DNA of 64,000 nt from Pseudomonas putida (GCF_001941965.1 NZ_MKZO01000002.1:1-64000), one strand, 5' to 3'. Counted from the first letter of the stretch, positions 9,054-17,772 are shown. Translations and numbers: made by a program. The notes: a model not told the origin generated them from the sequence alone.

Positions 9054-10148
9054 TCAATCGTCGCTAATGGTGATATTCGGCATCGCCGGCGCCGCCGCTT
9101 CCTGCAACACCAACCGCGCGCCCACCGACCGCGCCAGTTCCTGGTAGACCATGGCTATCTGGCTTTCCGGCTCGGCAATCGCCGTCGGCTTGCCGTTATC
9201 AGCCTGCTCGCGGATCAGCATCGACAGCGGCAGCGAGGCCAGTAGCTCGACCCCGTACTGCGACGCCAGCTTCTCGCCACCGCCCTCGCCGAACAGATGC
9301 TCGGCATGCCCGCAGTTCGAACAGATATGCACGGCCATGTTCTCGACCACGCCCAGCACCGGGATATTCACCTTGCGGAACATCTCCACGCCCTTCTTCG
9401 CGTCGAGCAAGGCCAGGTCCTGCGGCGTGGTGACGATCACCGAGCCGGCCACCGGGACCTTCTGCGCCAGGGTCAACTGGATGTCGCCGGTGCCTGGCGG
9501 CATGTCGATCACCAGGTAGTCGAGGTTGTCCCAGGCGGTCTGGGTCACCAGTTGCAGCAGCGCCCCGGAAACCATCGGGCCACGCCAGACCATCGGCGTG
9601 TTGTCATCGGTGAGGAAGGCCATGGACATGACTTCCACGCCATGGGCCTTGATCGGCACGAACCACTTCTGCTCCTTGACCTGCGGCCGGGTGCCCTCGG
9701 CGATGCCGAACATCACGCCCTGGCTCGGGCCATAGATATCCGCGTCGAGAATGCCCACCCGCGCGCCCTCGCGGGCCAGGGCCAGGGCCAGGTTGGCGGC
9801 GGTGGTGGACTTGCCCACGCCGCCCTTGCCGGAGGCCACGGCGATGATGTTCTTCACATTGGCCAGGCCGGGAATCTGCGCCTGGGCCTTGTGCGGCTCG
9901 ATCACGCAGTCGATGGTCACCTTCGCCGCGCTGACGCCGTCCAGCCCTTCGATGGCGGTTTTCAACACCTGGGCCCAGCCGTTCTTGAACAGGCCGGCGG
10001 CATAGCCCAGTTGCAGCAGCACGCCAACCCGGTCGTCCTCGATGACGATGGCGCGCACGCAGCCGGCGCTGACCGGGTCCTGGTTCAGGTACGGATCGGT
10101 GTATTGACGAAGGACGGCTTCAACCGCTGCGCGAGTGACGGCGCTCAT
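9054..10148 (-). CDS. apbC: Iron-sulfur cluster carrier ATPase ApbC/Mrp
   Basis: A P-loop ATPase that carries and transfers Fe-S clusters in the cytoplasm. The 364-aa product has an N-terminal DUF59/MIP18-like domain (residues 1-90), a deviant Walker A GKGGVGKS at 107-114 and a CSNC motif near residue 280 that binds the bridging cluster. Start codon and length are typical. It is divergent from metG, with a 154-bp shared promoter region, as in many gammaproteobacteria. Confidence 0.95.
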   Translation of the reverse strand: MSAVTRAAVEAVLRQYTDPYLNQDPVSAGCVRAIVIEDDRVGVLLQLGYAAGLFKNGWAQVLKTAIEGLDGVSAAKVTIDCVIEPHKAQAQIPGLANVKNIIAVASGKGGVGKSTTAANLALALAREGARVGILDADIYGPSQGVMFGIAEGTRPQVKEQKWFVPIKAHGVEVMSMAFLTDDNTPMVWRGPMVSGALLQLVTQTAWDNLDYLVIDMPPGTGDIQLTLAQKVPVAGSVIVTTPQDLALLDAKKGVEMFRKVNIPVLGVVENMAVHICSNCGHAEHLFGEGGGEKLASQYGVELLASLPLSMLIREQADNGKPTAIAEPESQIAMVYQELARSVGARLVLQEAAAPAMPNITISDD

Positions 10149-10302
10149 GGAGACTCCCGATAAAAGACTGGTCTGGATAGCCCGCTATGCTAACCCGTGT
10201 GTCAGCGACGGGACGTCCACGGGGTGAAATATATTTCCCGGCGCTTTATAGTGGCCGATCATCGTTTTCCCCTGAATAGCCGAATTAAGTAGCCGAGCCC
10301 CC

Positions 10303-12348
10303 ATGTCCGAGCCACGCCAGATCCTCGTTACCAGTGCCCTGCCCTATGCCAATGGTTCCATCCACCTTGGCCACATGCTCGAGTACATCCAGACCGACAT
10401 GTGGGTGCGTTTCCAGAAGCACCGTGGCAACCAGTGCATCTACGTCTGCGCTGACGACGCACACGGCTCGGCGATCATGCTGCGCGCGGAAAAGGAAGGC
10501 ATCACCCCGGAACAACTGATCGACGGCGTACAGAAGGAACATGCCGGCGATTTCGCCGACTTCCTCGTCGATTTCGACAATTTCCATTCGACCCACGCCG
10601 AGGAAAACCGCACGCTGTCCAGCAGCATCTACCTGGCGCTGCGCGATGCCGGCCATATCGCCACCCGTTCGGTGACCCAGTACTTCGACCCGGACAAGAA
10701 AATGTTCCTGGCCGACCGCTTCATCAAGGGCACCTGCCCGAAATGCGCGGCCGAAGACCAGTACGGCGACAACTGCGAGAAATGCGGCGCCACCTACGCC
10801 CCGACCGAACTGAAGAACCCGAAGTCGGCGATCTCCGGCGCCACCCCGGTGCTCAAGGATTCCCAGCACTTCTTCTTCAAGCTGCCTGACTTCCAGGCCA
10901 TGCTCCAGGAATGGACCCGCAGCGGCACCCTGCAGGACGCCGTGGCCAACAAGCTGGCCGAATGGCTGGACTCCGGCCTGCAGGAGTGGGACATCTCCCG
11001 CGATGCGCCGTACTTCGGCTTCGAGATCCCGGACGCGCCGGGCAAGTACTTCTACGTCTGGCTGGACGCGCCGATCGGCTACATGGCCAGCTTCAAGAAC
11101 CTCTGCGCACGCCGCCCGGAACTGGACTTCGACGCCTTCTGGAACAAGGACTCCACGGCCGAGCTGTACCACTTCATCGGCAAGGACATCGTCAACTTCC
11201 ACGCCCTGTTCTGGCCCGCCATGCTCCAGGGCGCCGGCTACCGCAAGCCGACCGCGATCAACGTGCACGGCTACCTGACCGTCAACGGCCAGAAGATGTC
11301 CAAGTCCCGCGGCACCTTCATCAAGGCGCGCACCTACCTGGACCACCTGCCGCCGGAATACCTGCGCTACTACTACGCCTCCAAGCTGGGCCGCGGCGTC
11401 GACGACCTCGACCTGAACCTCGAGGACTTCGTGCAGAAGGTCAACTCCGACCTGGTCGGCAAGGTGGTCAACATCGCCAGCCGCTGCGCCGGGTTCCTCC
11501 ATAAAGGCAACGACGGCGTAATGGTCGCCGGCGATGCCGCGCCAGAGCTGACCGAAGCCTTCCGCGCCGCCGCACCGAGCATCGCCGACGCCTACGAGGC
11601 CCGCGACTTCTCCCGTGCCATGCGCGAAATCATGGCCCTGGCCGACCGCGCCAACGCCTGGATCGCCGACAAGGCGCCATGGTCGCTGAACAAGCAGGAA
11701 GGCAAGCAGGACGAAGTCCAGGCCATCTGCGCCCAGGGCATCAACCTGTTCCGCCAGCTGGTGATCTTCCTCAAGCCGGTGCTGCCGGTGCTGGCGGCGG
11801 AGGCCGAAGCTTTCCTCAATGTCGCGCCACTGACCTGGAACGACCACCAGACCCGCCTGGAAAACCACAAGCTGAACCCGTTCAAGGCGCTGATGACGCG
11901 GATCGAGATGGCCAAGGTGGAAGCCATGGTCGAAGCCTCCAAGGAAGACCTGGCCGCCAGCCAGGGCGCGCCTGCGGCCCCGGCCGGCAATGGCGAGCTG
12001 GCCAAGGACCCGCTGTCGCCGGAAATCGAATTCGATGCCTTCGCCGCGGTGGACCTGCGGGTCGCCCTGATCGTCAAGGCCGAAGCCGTGGAGGGTGCCG
12101 ACAAGCTGCTGCGCCTGACCCTGGATATCGGTGACGAACAGCGCAACGTGTTCTCCGGGATCAAGTCGGCGTATCCGGACCCGGCCAGGCTGGAAGGTCG
12201 CCTGACCATGATGATCGCCAACCTGAAGCCACGTAAAATGCGCTTCGGCGTATCCGAGGGCATGGTCATGGCCGCCGGTCCTGGCGGTGAAGAGATCTAC
12301 CTGCTCAGCCCTGACAGCGGCGCCAAGCCGGGCCAGCGCATCAAGTAA
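10303..12348 (+). CDS. metG: Methionyl-tRNA synthetase
   Basis: Charges tRNA-Met with methionine. The 681-aa protein contains the class I signature HLGH (residues 21-24), a zinc knuckle with Cys145, 148, 158 and 161, KMSKS at 331-335, and a C-terminal tRNA-binding (Trbp111-like) domain beginning near residue 580 ([15 protein letters not shown]). The ATG at 10303 is 154 bp from the divergent apbC gene. A clear terminator follows the stop. Confidence 0.97.
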   Translation: MSEPRQILVTSALPYANGSIHLGHMLEYIQTDMWVRFQKHRGNQCIYVCADDAHGSAIMLRAEKEGITPEQLIDGVQKEHAGDFADFLVDFDNFHSTHAEENRTLSSSIYLALRDAGHIATRSVTQYFDPDKKMFLADRFIKGTCPKCAAEDQYGDNCEKCGATYAPTELKNPKSAISGATPVLKDSQHFFFKLPDFQAMLQEWTRSGTLQDAVANKLAEWLDSGLQEWDISRDAPYFGFEIPDAPGKYFYVWLDAPIGYMASFKNLCARRPELDFDAFWNKDSTAELYHFIGKDIVNFHALFWPAMLQGAGYRKPTAINVHGYLTVNGQKMSKSRGTFIKARTYLDHLPPEYLRYYYASKLGRGVDDLDLNLEDFVQKVNSDLVGKVVNIASRCAGFLHKGNDGVMVAGDAAPELTEAFRAAAPSIADAYEARDFSRAMREIMALADRANAWIADKAPWSLNKQEGKQDEVQAICAQGINLFRQLVIFLKPVLPVLAAEAEAFLNVAPLTWNDHQTRLENHKLNPFKALMTRIEMAKVEAMVEASKEDLAASQGAPAAPAGNGELAKDPLSPEIEFDAFAAVDLRVALIVKAEAVEGADKLLRLTLDIGDEQRNVFSGIKSAYPDPARLEGRLTMMIANLKPRKMRFGVSEGMVMAAGPGGEEIYLLSPDSGAKPGQRIK

Positions 12349-12354
12349 CCCCGT

Positions 12355-12384
12355 CGCCCCGGCCTTACCCGCCGGGGCGTTTTC
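12355..12384 (+). terminator. Rho-independent terminator of metG
   Basis: CGCCCCGG / CCGGGGCG stem, nine-base loop, then TTTT, directly after the metG stop. Confidence 0.8.
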
Positions 12385-12408
12385 ATTGCATGGTCGGTGC
12401 CGGATGCC

Positions 12409-13080
12409 ATGACCGAACTGATCCTCGCCCTGATCGGCGCCGCGCTGGTCAATAACATTGCTTTGCAGCACCTGCTGGCGATCGATCCCCTGCTGCGCCG
12501 CGGACCCTGTGGGAGCTGGCTTGCCAGCGATGACGATGGTGGGCTCACCATCGCAATCGCTGCGGTTCGGCGGTCCGACAAGCCAGCTCCCACAGGGTTC
12601 GCGTCGCGTCTGAGAGTGCATGCATTGGGGCTGGCGACGCTGGTGGCGATGCTGCTGGTCAGCGTGCTTGGCCAGTTGCTTTATCGCTACGCCCTGCAAC
12701 CTCTGCAACTCGACTACCTGCGTCTGTTCGTTTTCCTTCCGCTGTGCATGCTGAGTCCCGCCCCCATTCTCGCTGGCCTGCAACGCTGGCTGAAAGACTG
12801 GCCATTCAGCAACCTTCAGCCCCTTTTGACCGGCAACGCCGCCCTGCTTGGCCTGTGCCTGCAACTGAGCGACGAGCATCAAGGCGTGCTGCACGCCGCC
12901 ATGGTCGGCCTCGGCAGCGGCCTGGGTTTCTGGCTGGTACTCGCGCTGTTCGACGATCTGCGCCAGCGCAGCCAGCATGAAGATGTTCCCCAGGCCTTTC
13001 GCGGTCTCCCCATCGAACTGATGGGCGCCGGGATCATGGCCATGGCGTTTCTTGGCTGGAACGGATTGTTCGCCTCATGA
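12409..13080 (+). CDS. rsxA: RsxA/RnfA-like membrane subunit with an internal REP-encoded insertion
   Basis: Multi-helix inner-membrane protein related to RsxA of the Rnf/Rsx electron-transport complex. N- and C-terminal parts align by eye with E. coli RsxA (MTELIL...ALVNN; DVPQAFRG...GAGIMAMAF). The 223-aa length is about 30 longer than usual, and the excess (about residues 32-64) is encoded by an in-frame 93-bp REP pair at 12505-12597. Of the two Cys conserved in RsxA, the one in LGLCPF is replaced by Asp (LAIDPL) and the one in TTNC by Ala (TGNA). ATG 12409 is chosen over GTG 12397. It overlaps rsxD by four bases; rsxB and rsxC are absent. Confidence 0.75.
   Translation: MTELILALIGAALVNNIALQHLLAIDPLLRRGPCGSWLASDDDGGLTIAIAAVRRSDKPAPTGFASRLRVHALGLATLVAMLLVSVLGQLLYRYALQPLQLDYLRLFVFLPLCMLSPAPILAGLQRWLKDWPFSNLQPLLTGNAALLGLCLQLSDEHQGVLHAAMVGLGSGLGFWLVLALFDDLRQRSQHEDVPQAFRGLPIELMGAGIMAMAFLGWNGLFAS
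12505..12597. repeat. REP pair inserted inside rsxA
   Basis: CCCTGTGGGAGCTGGCTTGC at the left and ACAAGCCAGCTCCCACAGGG at the right form inverted arms around a short spacer. The element is 93 bp, a multiple of three, and has no in-frame stop, so rsxA stays open and gains about 31 residues (GPCGSWLAS...KPAPTG). Confidence 0.9.
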
Positions 13081-14048
13081 ACACCGACCCGCGCCTGCGT
13101 AATGCCATGCAACAGGTGCTGCTGGCCTGCCTGCCCGGGGTGCTGGTGCTGTTCTGGGTGTATGGCTGGGGCGTGCTGTTCACTCTTCTGCTCAGCGCAA
13201 CCGCCGCCTTGCTGACCGAAGCGGCATTGCTGCGCCTGCGCGGGCTTCCTGTGCTGCCTGCATTGAACGATGGCAGCGCGCTGGTCAGCGCCTCCCTGCT
13301 GGCGATCGCCCTGCCCGCCTATGCGCCCTGGTGGATACCGGTGATCGCGGCGAGCAGCGCCATCGCCCTGGGCAAGCAGCTGTATGGCGGGGTCGGGCGC
13401 AACCCGTTCAATCCGGCGATGCTCGGCTATGCCGTGGTCCTGCTGTCATTCCCGCTGCACATGACCCATTGGCCGGCGCCCCAGGCGCTGGACCTGGGCC
13501 ATGCTCTCGACGCCGTGTTCGGCCTGGGCGAACAACCGGATGCCTGGGTCCAGGCCACGGTGCTGGACGGCCTGCGGCAGAATCGCAGCCTGACCATCGA
13601 CGAGCTGTTCGCCAGCCATCCCGGCTTCGGCCAACTGGCCGGACGCGGCAGCGAATGGGCCAGCCTGGCCTTTCTGGCGGGCGGGCTGTTTCTCCTGCAA
13701 CGCAAGGTGATCAGTTGGCAGGCTCCGGTGGCCATGCTCGGCAGCCTGTTCCTGATCAGCCTGCTGTGCTGGAACGGTTCGGGCTCGGACTCCAACGGCT
13801 CGCCACTCCTGCACCTGCTGGCCGGCTCGACCTTGCTGAGCGCCTTCTTCATCGTCACCGAGCCGGTCAGCGGGCCGAAAACCCCGTGGGGCCGGCTGGT
13901 GTTCGGCGCAATGGTGGGTGTGCTGATCTACCTGATCCGCACCTGGGGCAACTACCCCGACGGCGCGGCCTTTGCGGTGCTGCTGATGAACCTCTGCGTG
14001 CCAGCGCTGGATCGCTGGGCACAACGTCGGCGTCCGGAGGCGGCATGA
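13077..14048 (+). CDS. rsxD: RsxD/RnfD-like membrane flavoprotein subunit
   Basis: Inner-membrane subunit of the Rnf/Rsx family, 323 aa, NqrB/RnfD type. It shows LYGGVGRNPFNPAM (residues 102-115) and TEPVSGPKTPWGR typical of RnfD, with about ten hydrophobic segments. The Thr expected to carry covalent FMN (E. coli DGISQAT) corresponds to Thr161 in WVQATVLD. The start overlaps the rsxA stop (ATGA). In a normal operon rsxB and rsxC lie between A and D; here they are missing. Confidence 0.88.
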   Translation: MNTDPRLRNAMQQVLLACLPGVLVLFWVYGWGVLFTLLLSATAALLTEAALLRLRGLPVLPALNDGSALVSASLLAIALPAYAPWWIPVIAASSAIALGKQLYGGVGRNPFNPAMLGYAVVLLSFPLHMTHWPAPQALDLGHALDAVFGLGEQPDAWVQATVLDGLRQNRSLTIDELFASHPGFGQLAGRGSEWASLAFLAGGLFLLQRKVISWQAPVAMLGSLFLISLLCWNGSGSDSNGSPLLHLLAGSTLLSAFFIVTEPVSGPKTPWGRLVFGAMVGVLIYLIRTWGNYPDGAAFAVLLMNLCVPALDRWAQRRRPEAA

Positions 14049-14656
14049 ACGCACGCGGACTGCTTGTCGTGGGCCTGCTGGCGGTGATCGGCAGCGGCGC
14101 CAGCATCGCCTGGCAGCACTACTGCGCGCCGCGGATCGCCGCTGCCGAACAGGATCAAAAGGCCCGGGCCTGGCTCGCGGTGTTGCCTGAAGCGAGCTAT
14201 GACAACCAGCCACTGCAACGACCGGTCGCCCTGCCGGATCCTGACCTGCCCCATAGCCGCATCCAGGCCGGCTACCTTGCTACCTTGCATGGCCAGCCCA
14301 GCGCTGTGCTGCTGCTGAGCCGTTTCCCGGGCTACGCCGGGCCGGTCGACCTGCTGATCGCCATCGACCGCGACGGCCGGGTGATCGCCAGTCGCGTGCT
14401 GCAACAGCAGGAAACCCCCGGTCTGGGCGCACGCATCGCGGAGCCGGGCAATACCTGGCTGCAAGGCTTCAACGGCCACGGCCAGGGCAACACTGCGCAA
14501 AGCGCCTGGGCGCTGAAGCGCGATAATGGCCAGTTCGACCAGTTGGCCGGCGCGAGCATCACCTCCCGCGCCGTGATCCACGCGATCCAGGACGCCTTGC
14601 GCTACTTCGACCAGCATGCGCCGCAATGGCTGCAGGAGGCCCCGGCCCATGAATAG
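14045..14656 (+). CDS. rsxG: RsxG/RnfG-like FMN-binding subunit with Ser at the flavin attachment site
   Basis: A 203-aa protein with one N-terminal membrane anchor (about residues 5-23) and a periplasmic FMN-binding domain. RQ-type features include QQQETPGLGARI and the flavin motif near the C-terminus. The motif reads DQLAGASITSRAV: Ser171 (codon 14555-14557) stands where the flavinylated Thr of AGAT normally is. Start and stop overlap rsxD and rsxE by a few bases, so the four genes are tightly coupled. Confidence 0.85.
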   Translation: MNARGLLVVGLLAVIGSGASIAWQHYCAPRIAAAEQDQKARAWLAVLPEASYDNQPLQRPVALPDPDLPHSRIQAGYLATLHGQPSAVLLLSRFPGYAGPVDLLIAIDRDGRVIASRVLQQQETPGLGARIAEPGNTWLQGFNGHGQGNTAQSAWALKRDNGQFDQLAGASITSRAVIHAIQDALRYFDQHAPQWLQEAPAHE

Positions 14657-15176
14657 ATCCTCGCTGGCCGCCCTCAGCCTGGCGCCACTGCTGGGCGCCA
14701 GCCAGACGCTATTGCAAGCCACGACCATGGCAGCGCTGAGCATCATGGCAATCGTCGTGCACCGGGCCCTGATGCTGCCGCTGCGCCGGCAACTGGATGC
14801 CACCTGCACGGTGATCGCCAGCGTACTGCTCGCCGCCACGGTGGTGACCTGCCAGACCCTGGCCCTGCACGCCTGGGCGCTGGAGCTGCGCCAGGCCCTG
14901 GGCATCTATCCGGAATTGATCGCCGTGTCCTGCCTGCTGGTCGAGCAACGTCTCGGCGCGCCCACCCAGTGGCGTCGCCTGGGGCTGCTCCTCGCCGGCT
15001 ACGGCGCCCTGTTTCTGCTGCTCGGTGCCTGCCGCGAATTGCTCGCCAACGGCTCCCTGCGCCTCGCCAGCCTGGCACCGGGAGCACTGATGCTGCTCGG
15101 TGTGCTGCTGGCCCTGATCAAACGAGCCTGTCCGAAACAGGCCGCTCCGACCGTGAAGGAAACCGCTGAAAGATGA
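14649..15176 (+). CDS. rsxE: RsxE/RnfE-like membrane subunit (short)
   Basis: Hydrophobic 175-aa protein, shorter than the about 230 residues of E. coli RsxE. LAPLLGAS aligns with LGLCPLLAV (Cys replaced by Ala). LGIYPELIAVSC aligns with LGIFIPLIVTNC (Cys kept). GACRELLANGSL matches the REIIGNGTL stretch. It overlaps rsxG and, by ATGA, nth. Function with RsxA is doubtful because the shared Fe-S ligands are mostly lost. Confidence 0.78.
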   Translation: MNRSSLAALSLAPLLGASQTLLQATTMAALSIMAIVVHRALMLPLRRQLDATCTVIASVLLAATVVTCQTLALHAWALELRQALGIYPELIAVSCLLVEQRLGAPTQWRRLGLLLAGYGALFLLLGACRELLANGSLRLASLAPGALMLLGVLLALIKRACPKQAAPTVKETAER

Positions 15177-15811
15177 ATGCCACCAAACGCCTGGAGATTT
15201 TTCGCCGGCTGCATGAAGACAATCCCGAACCCAAGACCGAACTGGCCTACGACTCGCCCTTCGAACTGTTGATCGCCGTGATTCTGTCGGCCCAGGCCAC
15301 TGACGTCGGGGTCAACAAGGCCACGGCGAAACTCTTCCCGGTGGCCAACACCCCGGCGACCATTCATGCCCTGGGTGTGGAAGGGTTATCGGAATACATC
15401 AAGACCATCGGCCTGTACAACAGCAAGGCGAAGAACGTTATCGAGACCTGCCGCATCCTCGTCGAACAGCATGGCGGCGAGGTGCCGGAAACCCGCGAAG
15501 CGCTGGAAGCCCTGCCTGGAGTCGGACGCAAGACCGCCAACGTGGTGCTCAACACCGCCTTCCGCCAATTGACCATGGCGGTGGACACCCATATTTTCCG
15601 CGTCAGCAACCGCACCGGCATCGCCCCCGGGAAGAATGTGCTGGACGTGGAAAAGGCCCTGCTCAAGTTCGTGCCCAAGGCCTATCTGCTGGATGCCCAT
15701 CATTGGCTGATCCTGCACGGGCGCTATGTTTGCCAGGCGCGCAAACCCCGTTGTGGAAGTTGCCGGATCGAGGATTTGTGCGAGTACAAGCACAAGACCT
15801 CCGACGATTGA
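15173..15811 (+). CDS. nth: Endonuclease III
   Basis: Bifunctional DNA glycosylase/AP lyase that removes oxidised pyrimidines. The 212-aa protein has the helix-hairpin-helix LPGVGRKTANVVL with the catalytic Lys, the catalytic Asp in VDTHIFR, and a C-terminal 4Fe-4S cluster with spacing C-x6-C-x2-C-x5-C in VCQARKPRCGSCRIEDLC. The ATG overlaps the rsxE stop, the linkage seen in rnf-nth operons of gammaproteobacteria. Confidence 0.97.
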   Translation: MNATKRLEIFRRLHEDNPEPKTELAYDSPFELLIAVILSAQATDVGVNKATAKLFPVANTPATIHALGVEGLSEYIKTIGLYNSKAKNVIETCRILVEQHGGEVPETREALEALPGVGRKTANVVLNTAFRQLTMAVDTHIFRVSNRTGIAPGKNVLDVEKALLKFVPKAYLLDAHHWLILHGRYVCQARKPRCGSCRIEDLCEYKHKTSDD

Positions 15812-15915
15812 AGAAATAGGGAAATCCAGCCGCTCCGATTGAAAAAATCTTTTTTACCAGTCTCTGGAATATCGATATAAGGGGCGCCAATGGCCCTCTT
15901 GGAACGGAGTGACAC

Positions 15916-16095
15916 ATGAGCACTGATAAAGAAGACCTGGATATCGACGATGACTCCCCCGCGGCCGAAGAGTTTGTCAGCGACAACACGGCGCAGGCCG
16001 CGAAAACCAACCTGATCAAGCGCCGCACCATCGATAACCTGCTGGAAGAACGCCGTCTGCAAAGGCAATTGGCGGACTACGATTTCGATCTTTGA
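15916..16095 (+). CDS. Small acidic/basic protein of the PA3496 family
   Basis: A 59-aa open frame with a GGAG ribosome-binding site. The N-terminus is strongly acidic (DKEDLDIDDD) and the C-terminal half basic and helical (LIKRRTIDNLLEERRLQRQL), ending in YDFDL. Its place directly after nth is that of P. aeruginosa PA3496, which I recall as a family annotated 'putative envelope integrity protein'. No enzymatic motif is seen. A terminator follows at once. Confidence 0.8.
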   Translation: MSTDKEDLDIDDDSPAAEEFVSDNTAQAAKTNLIKRRTIDNLLEERRLQRQLADYDFDL

Positions 16096-16116
16096 AGCCT
16101 GCCGGACTGAAAAAAC

Positions 16117-16147
16117 AAAAGCCTCCTTTTTATCGGAGGCTTTTTGC
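16117..16147. terminator. Bidirectional terminator between the PA3496-type gene and the response regulator
   Basis: AAAAGCCTCC / GGAGGCTTTTT hairpin with flanking A- and T-runs serves both convergent genes. Confidence 0.85.
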
Positions 16148-16161
16148 GTTATGCAGCAGGA

Positions 16162-16788
16162 TCAGACCAGGCCGTTGCGCTGCGCCAGTTCGATCAGGTC
16201 GACGAGAGAGCGGGCATTGAGCTTGAGCAACAGGCGGGTCTTGTAGGTACTGACCGTCTTGTTGCTGAGAAACATGCTGTCGGCGATTTCCTTGTTGGAC
16301 TTGCCTTTGGCCAGTTGTTGCAGAACCATCATTTCCCGCCCCGACAGACGCCCGACCATATCCGCCTCGCTGGAGCCCCCGAGGTTGGTGCGCACCGAGT
16401 GCAGGGCCTGGTTGGGGAAGTAGCTGTAGCCGGACAATACCGCCTTGATGGCGCTGAGCAGCTCGGTGAGGTCCTGTTGCTTGCTGACATAACCGGCGGC
16501 CCCCGCCTGCATGCAGCGCATGGAAAAATGCCCGGGCGCCTGGGACGTCAGGACCAGCACCTTGATCACGATGCCGTTGGCCGTCAGCCGCCCGATGACC
16601 TCCAGGCCATCGAGCTTGGGAATCCCGATATCGAGGATGACGATGTCCGGCAAATGCTCCCGGGCCAGCTGCAACGCATCCACGCCGTTGTCCGTTTCCC
16701 CAATCACTTCATAACCATGCCGGTCCATCAGCATGCGCACGGCCAAGCGAATGACAGGATGGTCATCGACGATCAGCACTTTATTCAT
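16162..16788 (-). CDS. EvgA/BvgA/RocA-type two-component response regulator (orphan)
   Basis: A 208-aa receiver plus LuxR/NarL-type DNA-binding regulator. Phosphorylation Asp53 lies in VILDIGIPK, with the acidic pair DD at 8-9 and the switch Lys in GYVSKQQ. The C-terminal helix-turn-helix is KSNKEIADSMFLSNKTVSTYKTRL when read as two parts around MFLS. The sequence resembles EvgA and BvgA. No sensor kinase is adjacent, so its partner, probably a large hybrid kinase, must be elsewhere. The ATG at 16788 is preferred to a TTG six bases upstream. The long upstream non-coding region holds inverted repeats that may be its own operator. Confidence 0.85.
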   Translation of the reverse strand: MNKVLIVDDHPVIRLAVRMLMDRHGYEVIGETDNGVDALQLAREHLPDIVILDIGIPKLDGLEVIGRLTANGIVIKVLVLTSQAPGHFSMRCMQAGAAGYVSKQQDLTELLSAIKAVLSGYSYFPNQALHSVRTNLGGSSEADMVGRLSGREMMVLQQLAKGKSNKEIADSMFLSNKTVSTYKTRLLLKLNARSLVDLIELAQRNGLV

Positions 16789-17253
16789 GGGCAAGATCCA
16801 TTCTTAAACTATTCGACTTATTAGAAGCCCGCACAATAGCCCAGTCGGTAGAAGCAATGCATGATCATAACCACACGCATATGCACGCTAGGAAAGGGAC
16901 TACCCGAATAAAGGAAAGCTCCTACGGATATTTCCTACAGGCCGTTTGTTTGAGAACAACTTCGCGCCTTGTTTGCATTAAAAAAGGCATCTCCGGATGC
17001 TAGCCGGAGGCATCGAAAATATCGCTACGAATATCGGCTAATCATTTGCAGGAAATATCCGTAATACCCCCGAAATAAGTCTGAATGCGCCTGCCGCATT
17101 CATCGGCAGCGGTTTCCTGCCCCTGGAAATGCTGCTCCAAGCAGAGCCATCGCCCCCTGATAAACCCGTCCACGACGCTGCACACTGCCGGCACCCTTCT
17201 TATTTTCCGCCGCCCAGGCACCGCCGCAAGACCGCGAAACAGAGAGCAGGCCC
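16789..17253. other. 465-bp non-coding region upstream of the response regulator
   Basis: Lower in GC than its surroundings and without a credible gene. It holds a 13-bp perfect inverted repeat (ACGGATATTTCCT at 16924 and AGGAAATATCCGT at 17050), a CTCCGG/CCGGAG hairpin near 16991-17010 and several TCCTAC motifs. These could be regulator-binding sites or part of a small RNA; neither can be decided here. Confidence 0.45.
16918..17062. promoter_or_regulatory. Inverted/direct TTTCCTAC repeats, candidate response-regulator operator
   Basis: TCCTAC occurs at 16919-16924 and again within TTTCCTACA at 16931-16939. The segment ACGGATATTTCCT (16924-16936) returns inverted as AGGAAATATCCGT at 17050-17062. 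The repeats lie 130-275 bp upstream of the EvgA-like regulator start. Binding by that regulator is a guess. Confidence 0.35.
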
Positions 17254-17772
17254 ATGAGCAGCCCAGAACCGAAGAGCCCCCTGACCATCATCGCCATCTT
17301 CGCCGGGATCATCGAAGCATCGGCGCTGGCCTCGCTGCCGTTTCTCGATGAAAGCAGCCAGGGTATCTACACTTGGTTCCTCGTCGGTTTTCCGCCGTTT
17401 CTGACATTGCTGTTCTTCCTCACCCTGAACTTCAACAGCAAGAGTCTCTACGTTCCCGAAGAGTCGAGCAGCGAAAACCATTTCCCGGACAACGAAACGC
17501 TGCCACCCGATATGTCGGAGAAAACGTCCCGCCCTCAAACTTCTCCGACACTTGCATTTGCCTTTTCACACCGCCAGGAACATTCCAGCGTGGTGATTTC
17601 CGGGCCCCGCGCCCAGGCATTGCTGGAAGTTGTCGCGCGCCATGCCCTGCGCAAATCCATCCCCGGAGGCGTGACCCTGCATAACCTGGACCGGGGCACC
17701 CGGGTCAGCATCGTTACCGAGGCTCCACCCGATGATTGCGTGGCCGCTGGCCAAAAAAAAACCCGGCAATGA
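17254..17772 (+). CDS. Hypothetical membrane protein with two N-terminal helices
   Basis: A 172-aa protein I do not recognise. Residues about 9-28 (LTIIAIFAGIIEASALASL) and 40-59 (FLVGFPPFLTLLFFLTLNF) are hydrophobic and form a likely hairpin in the inner membrane. The remainder is a soluble, cytoplasm-like tail with charged and Pro-rich parts. Its last codons run into the terminator shared with argG. The open frame has an AGAGCAGG ribosome-binding region and normal GC-rich codon use, supporting a real gene. Confidence 0.6.
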   Translation: MSSPEPKSPLTIIAIFAGIIEASALASLPFLDESSQGIYTWFLVGFPPFLTLLFFLTLNFNSKSLYVPEESSSENHFPDNETLPPDMSEKTSRPQTSPTLAFAFSHRQEHSSVVISGPRAQALLEVVARHALRKSIPGGVTLHNLDRGTRVSIVTEAPPDDCVAAGQKKTRQ

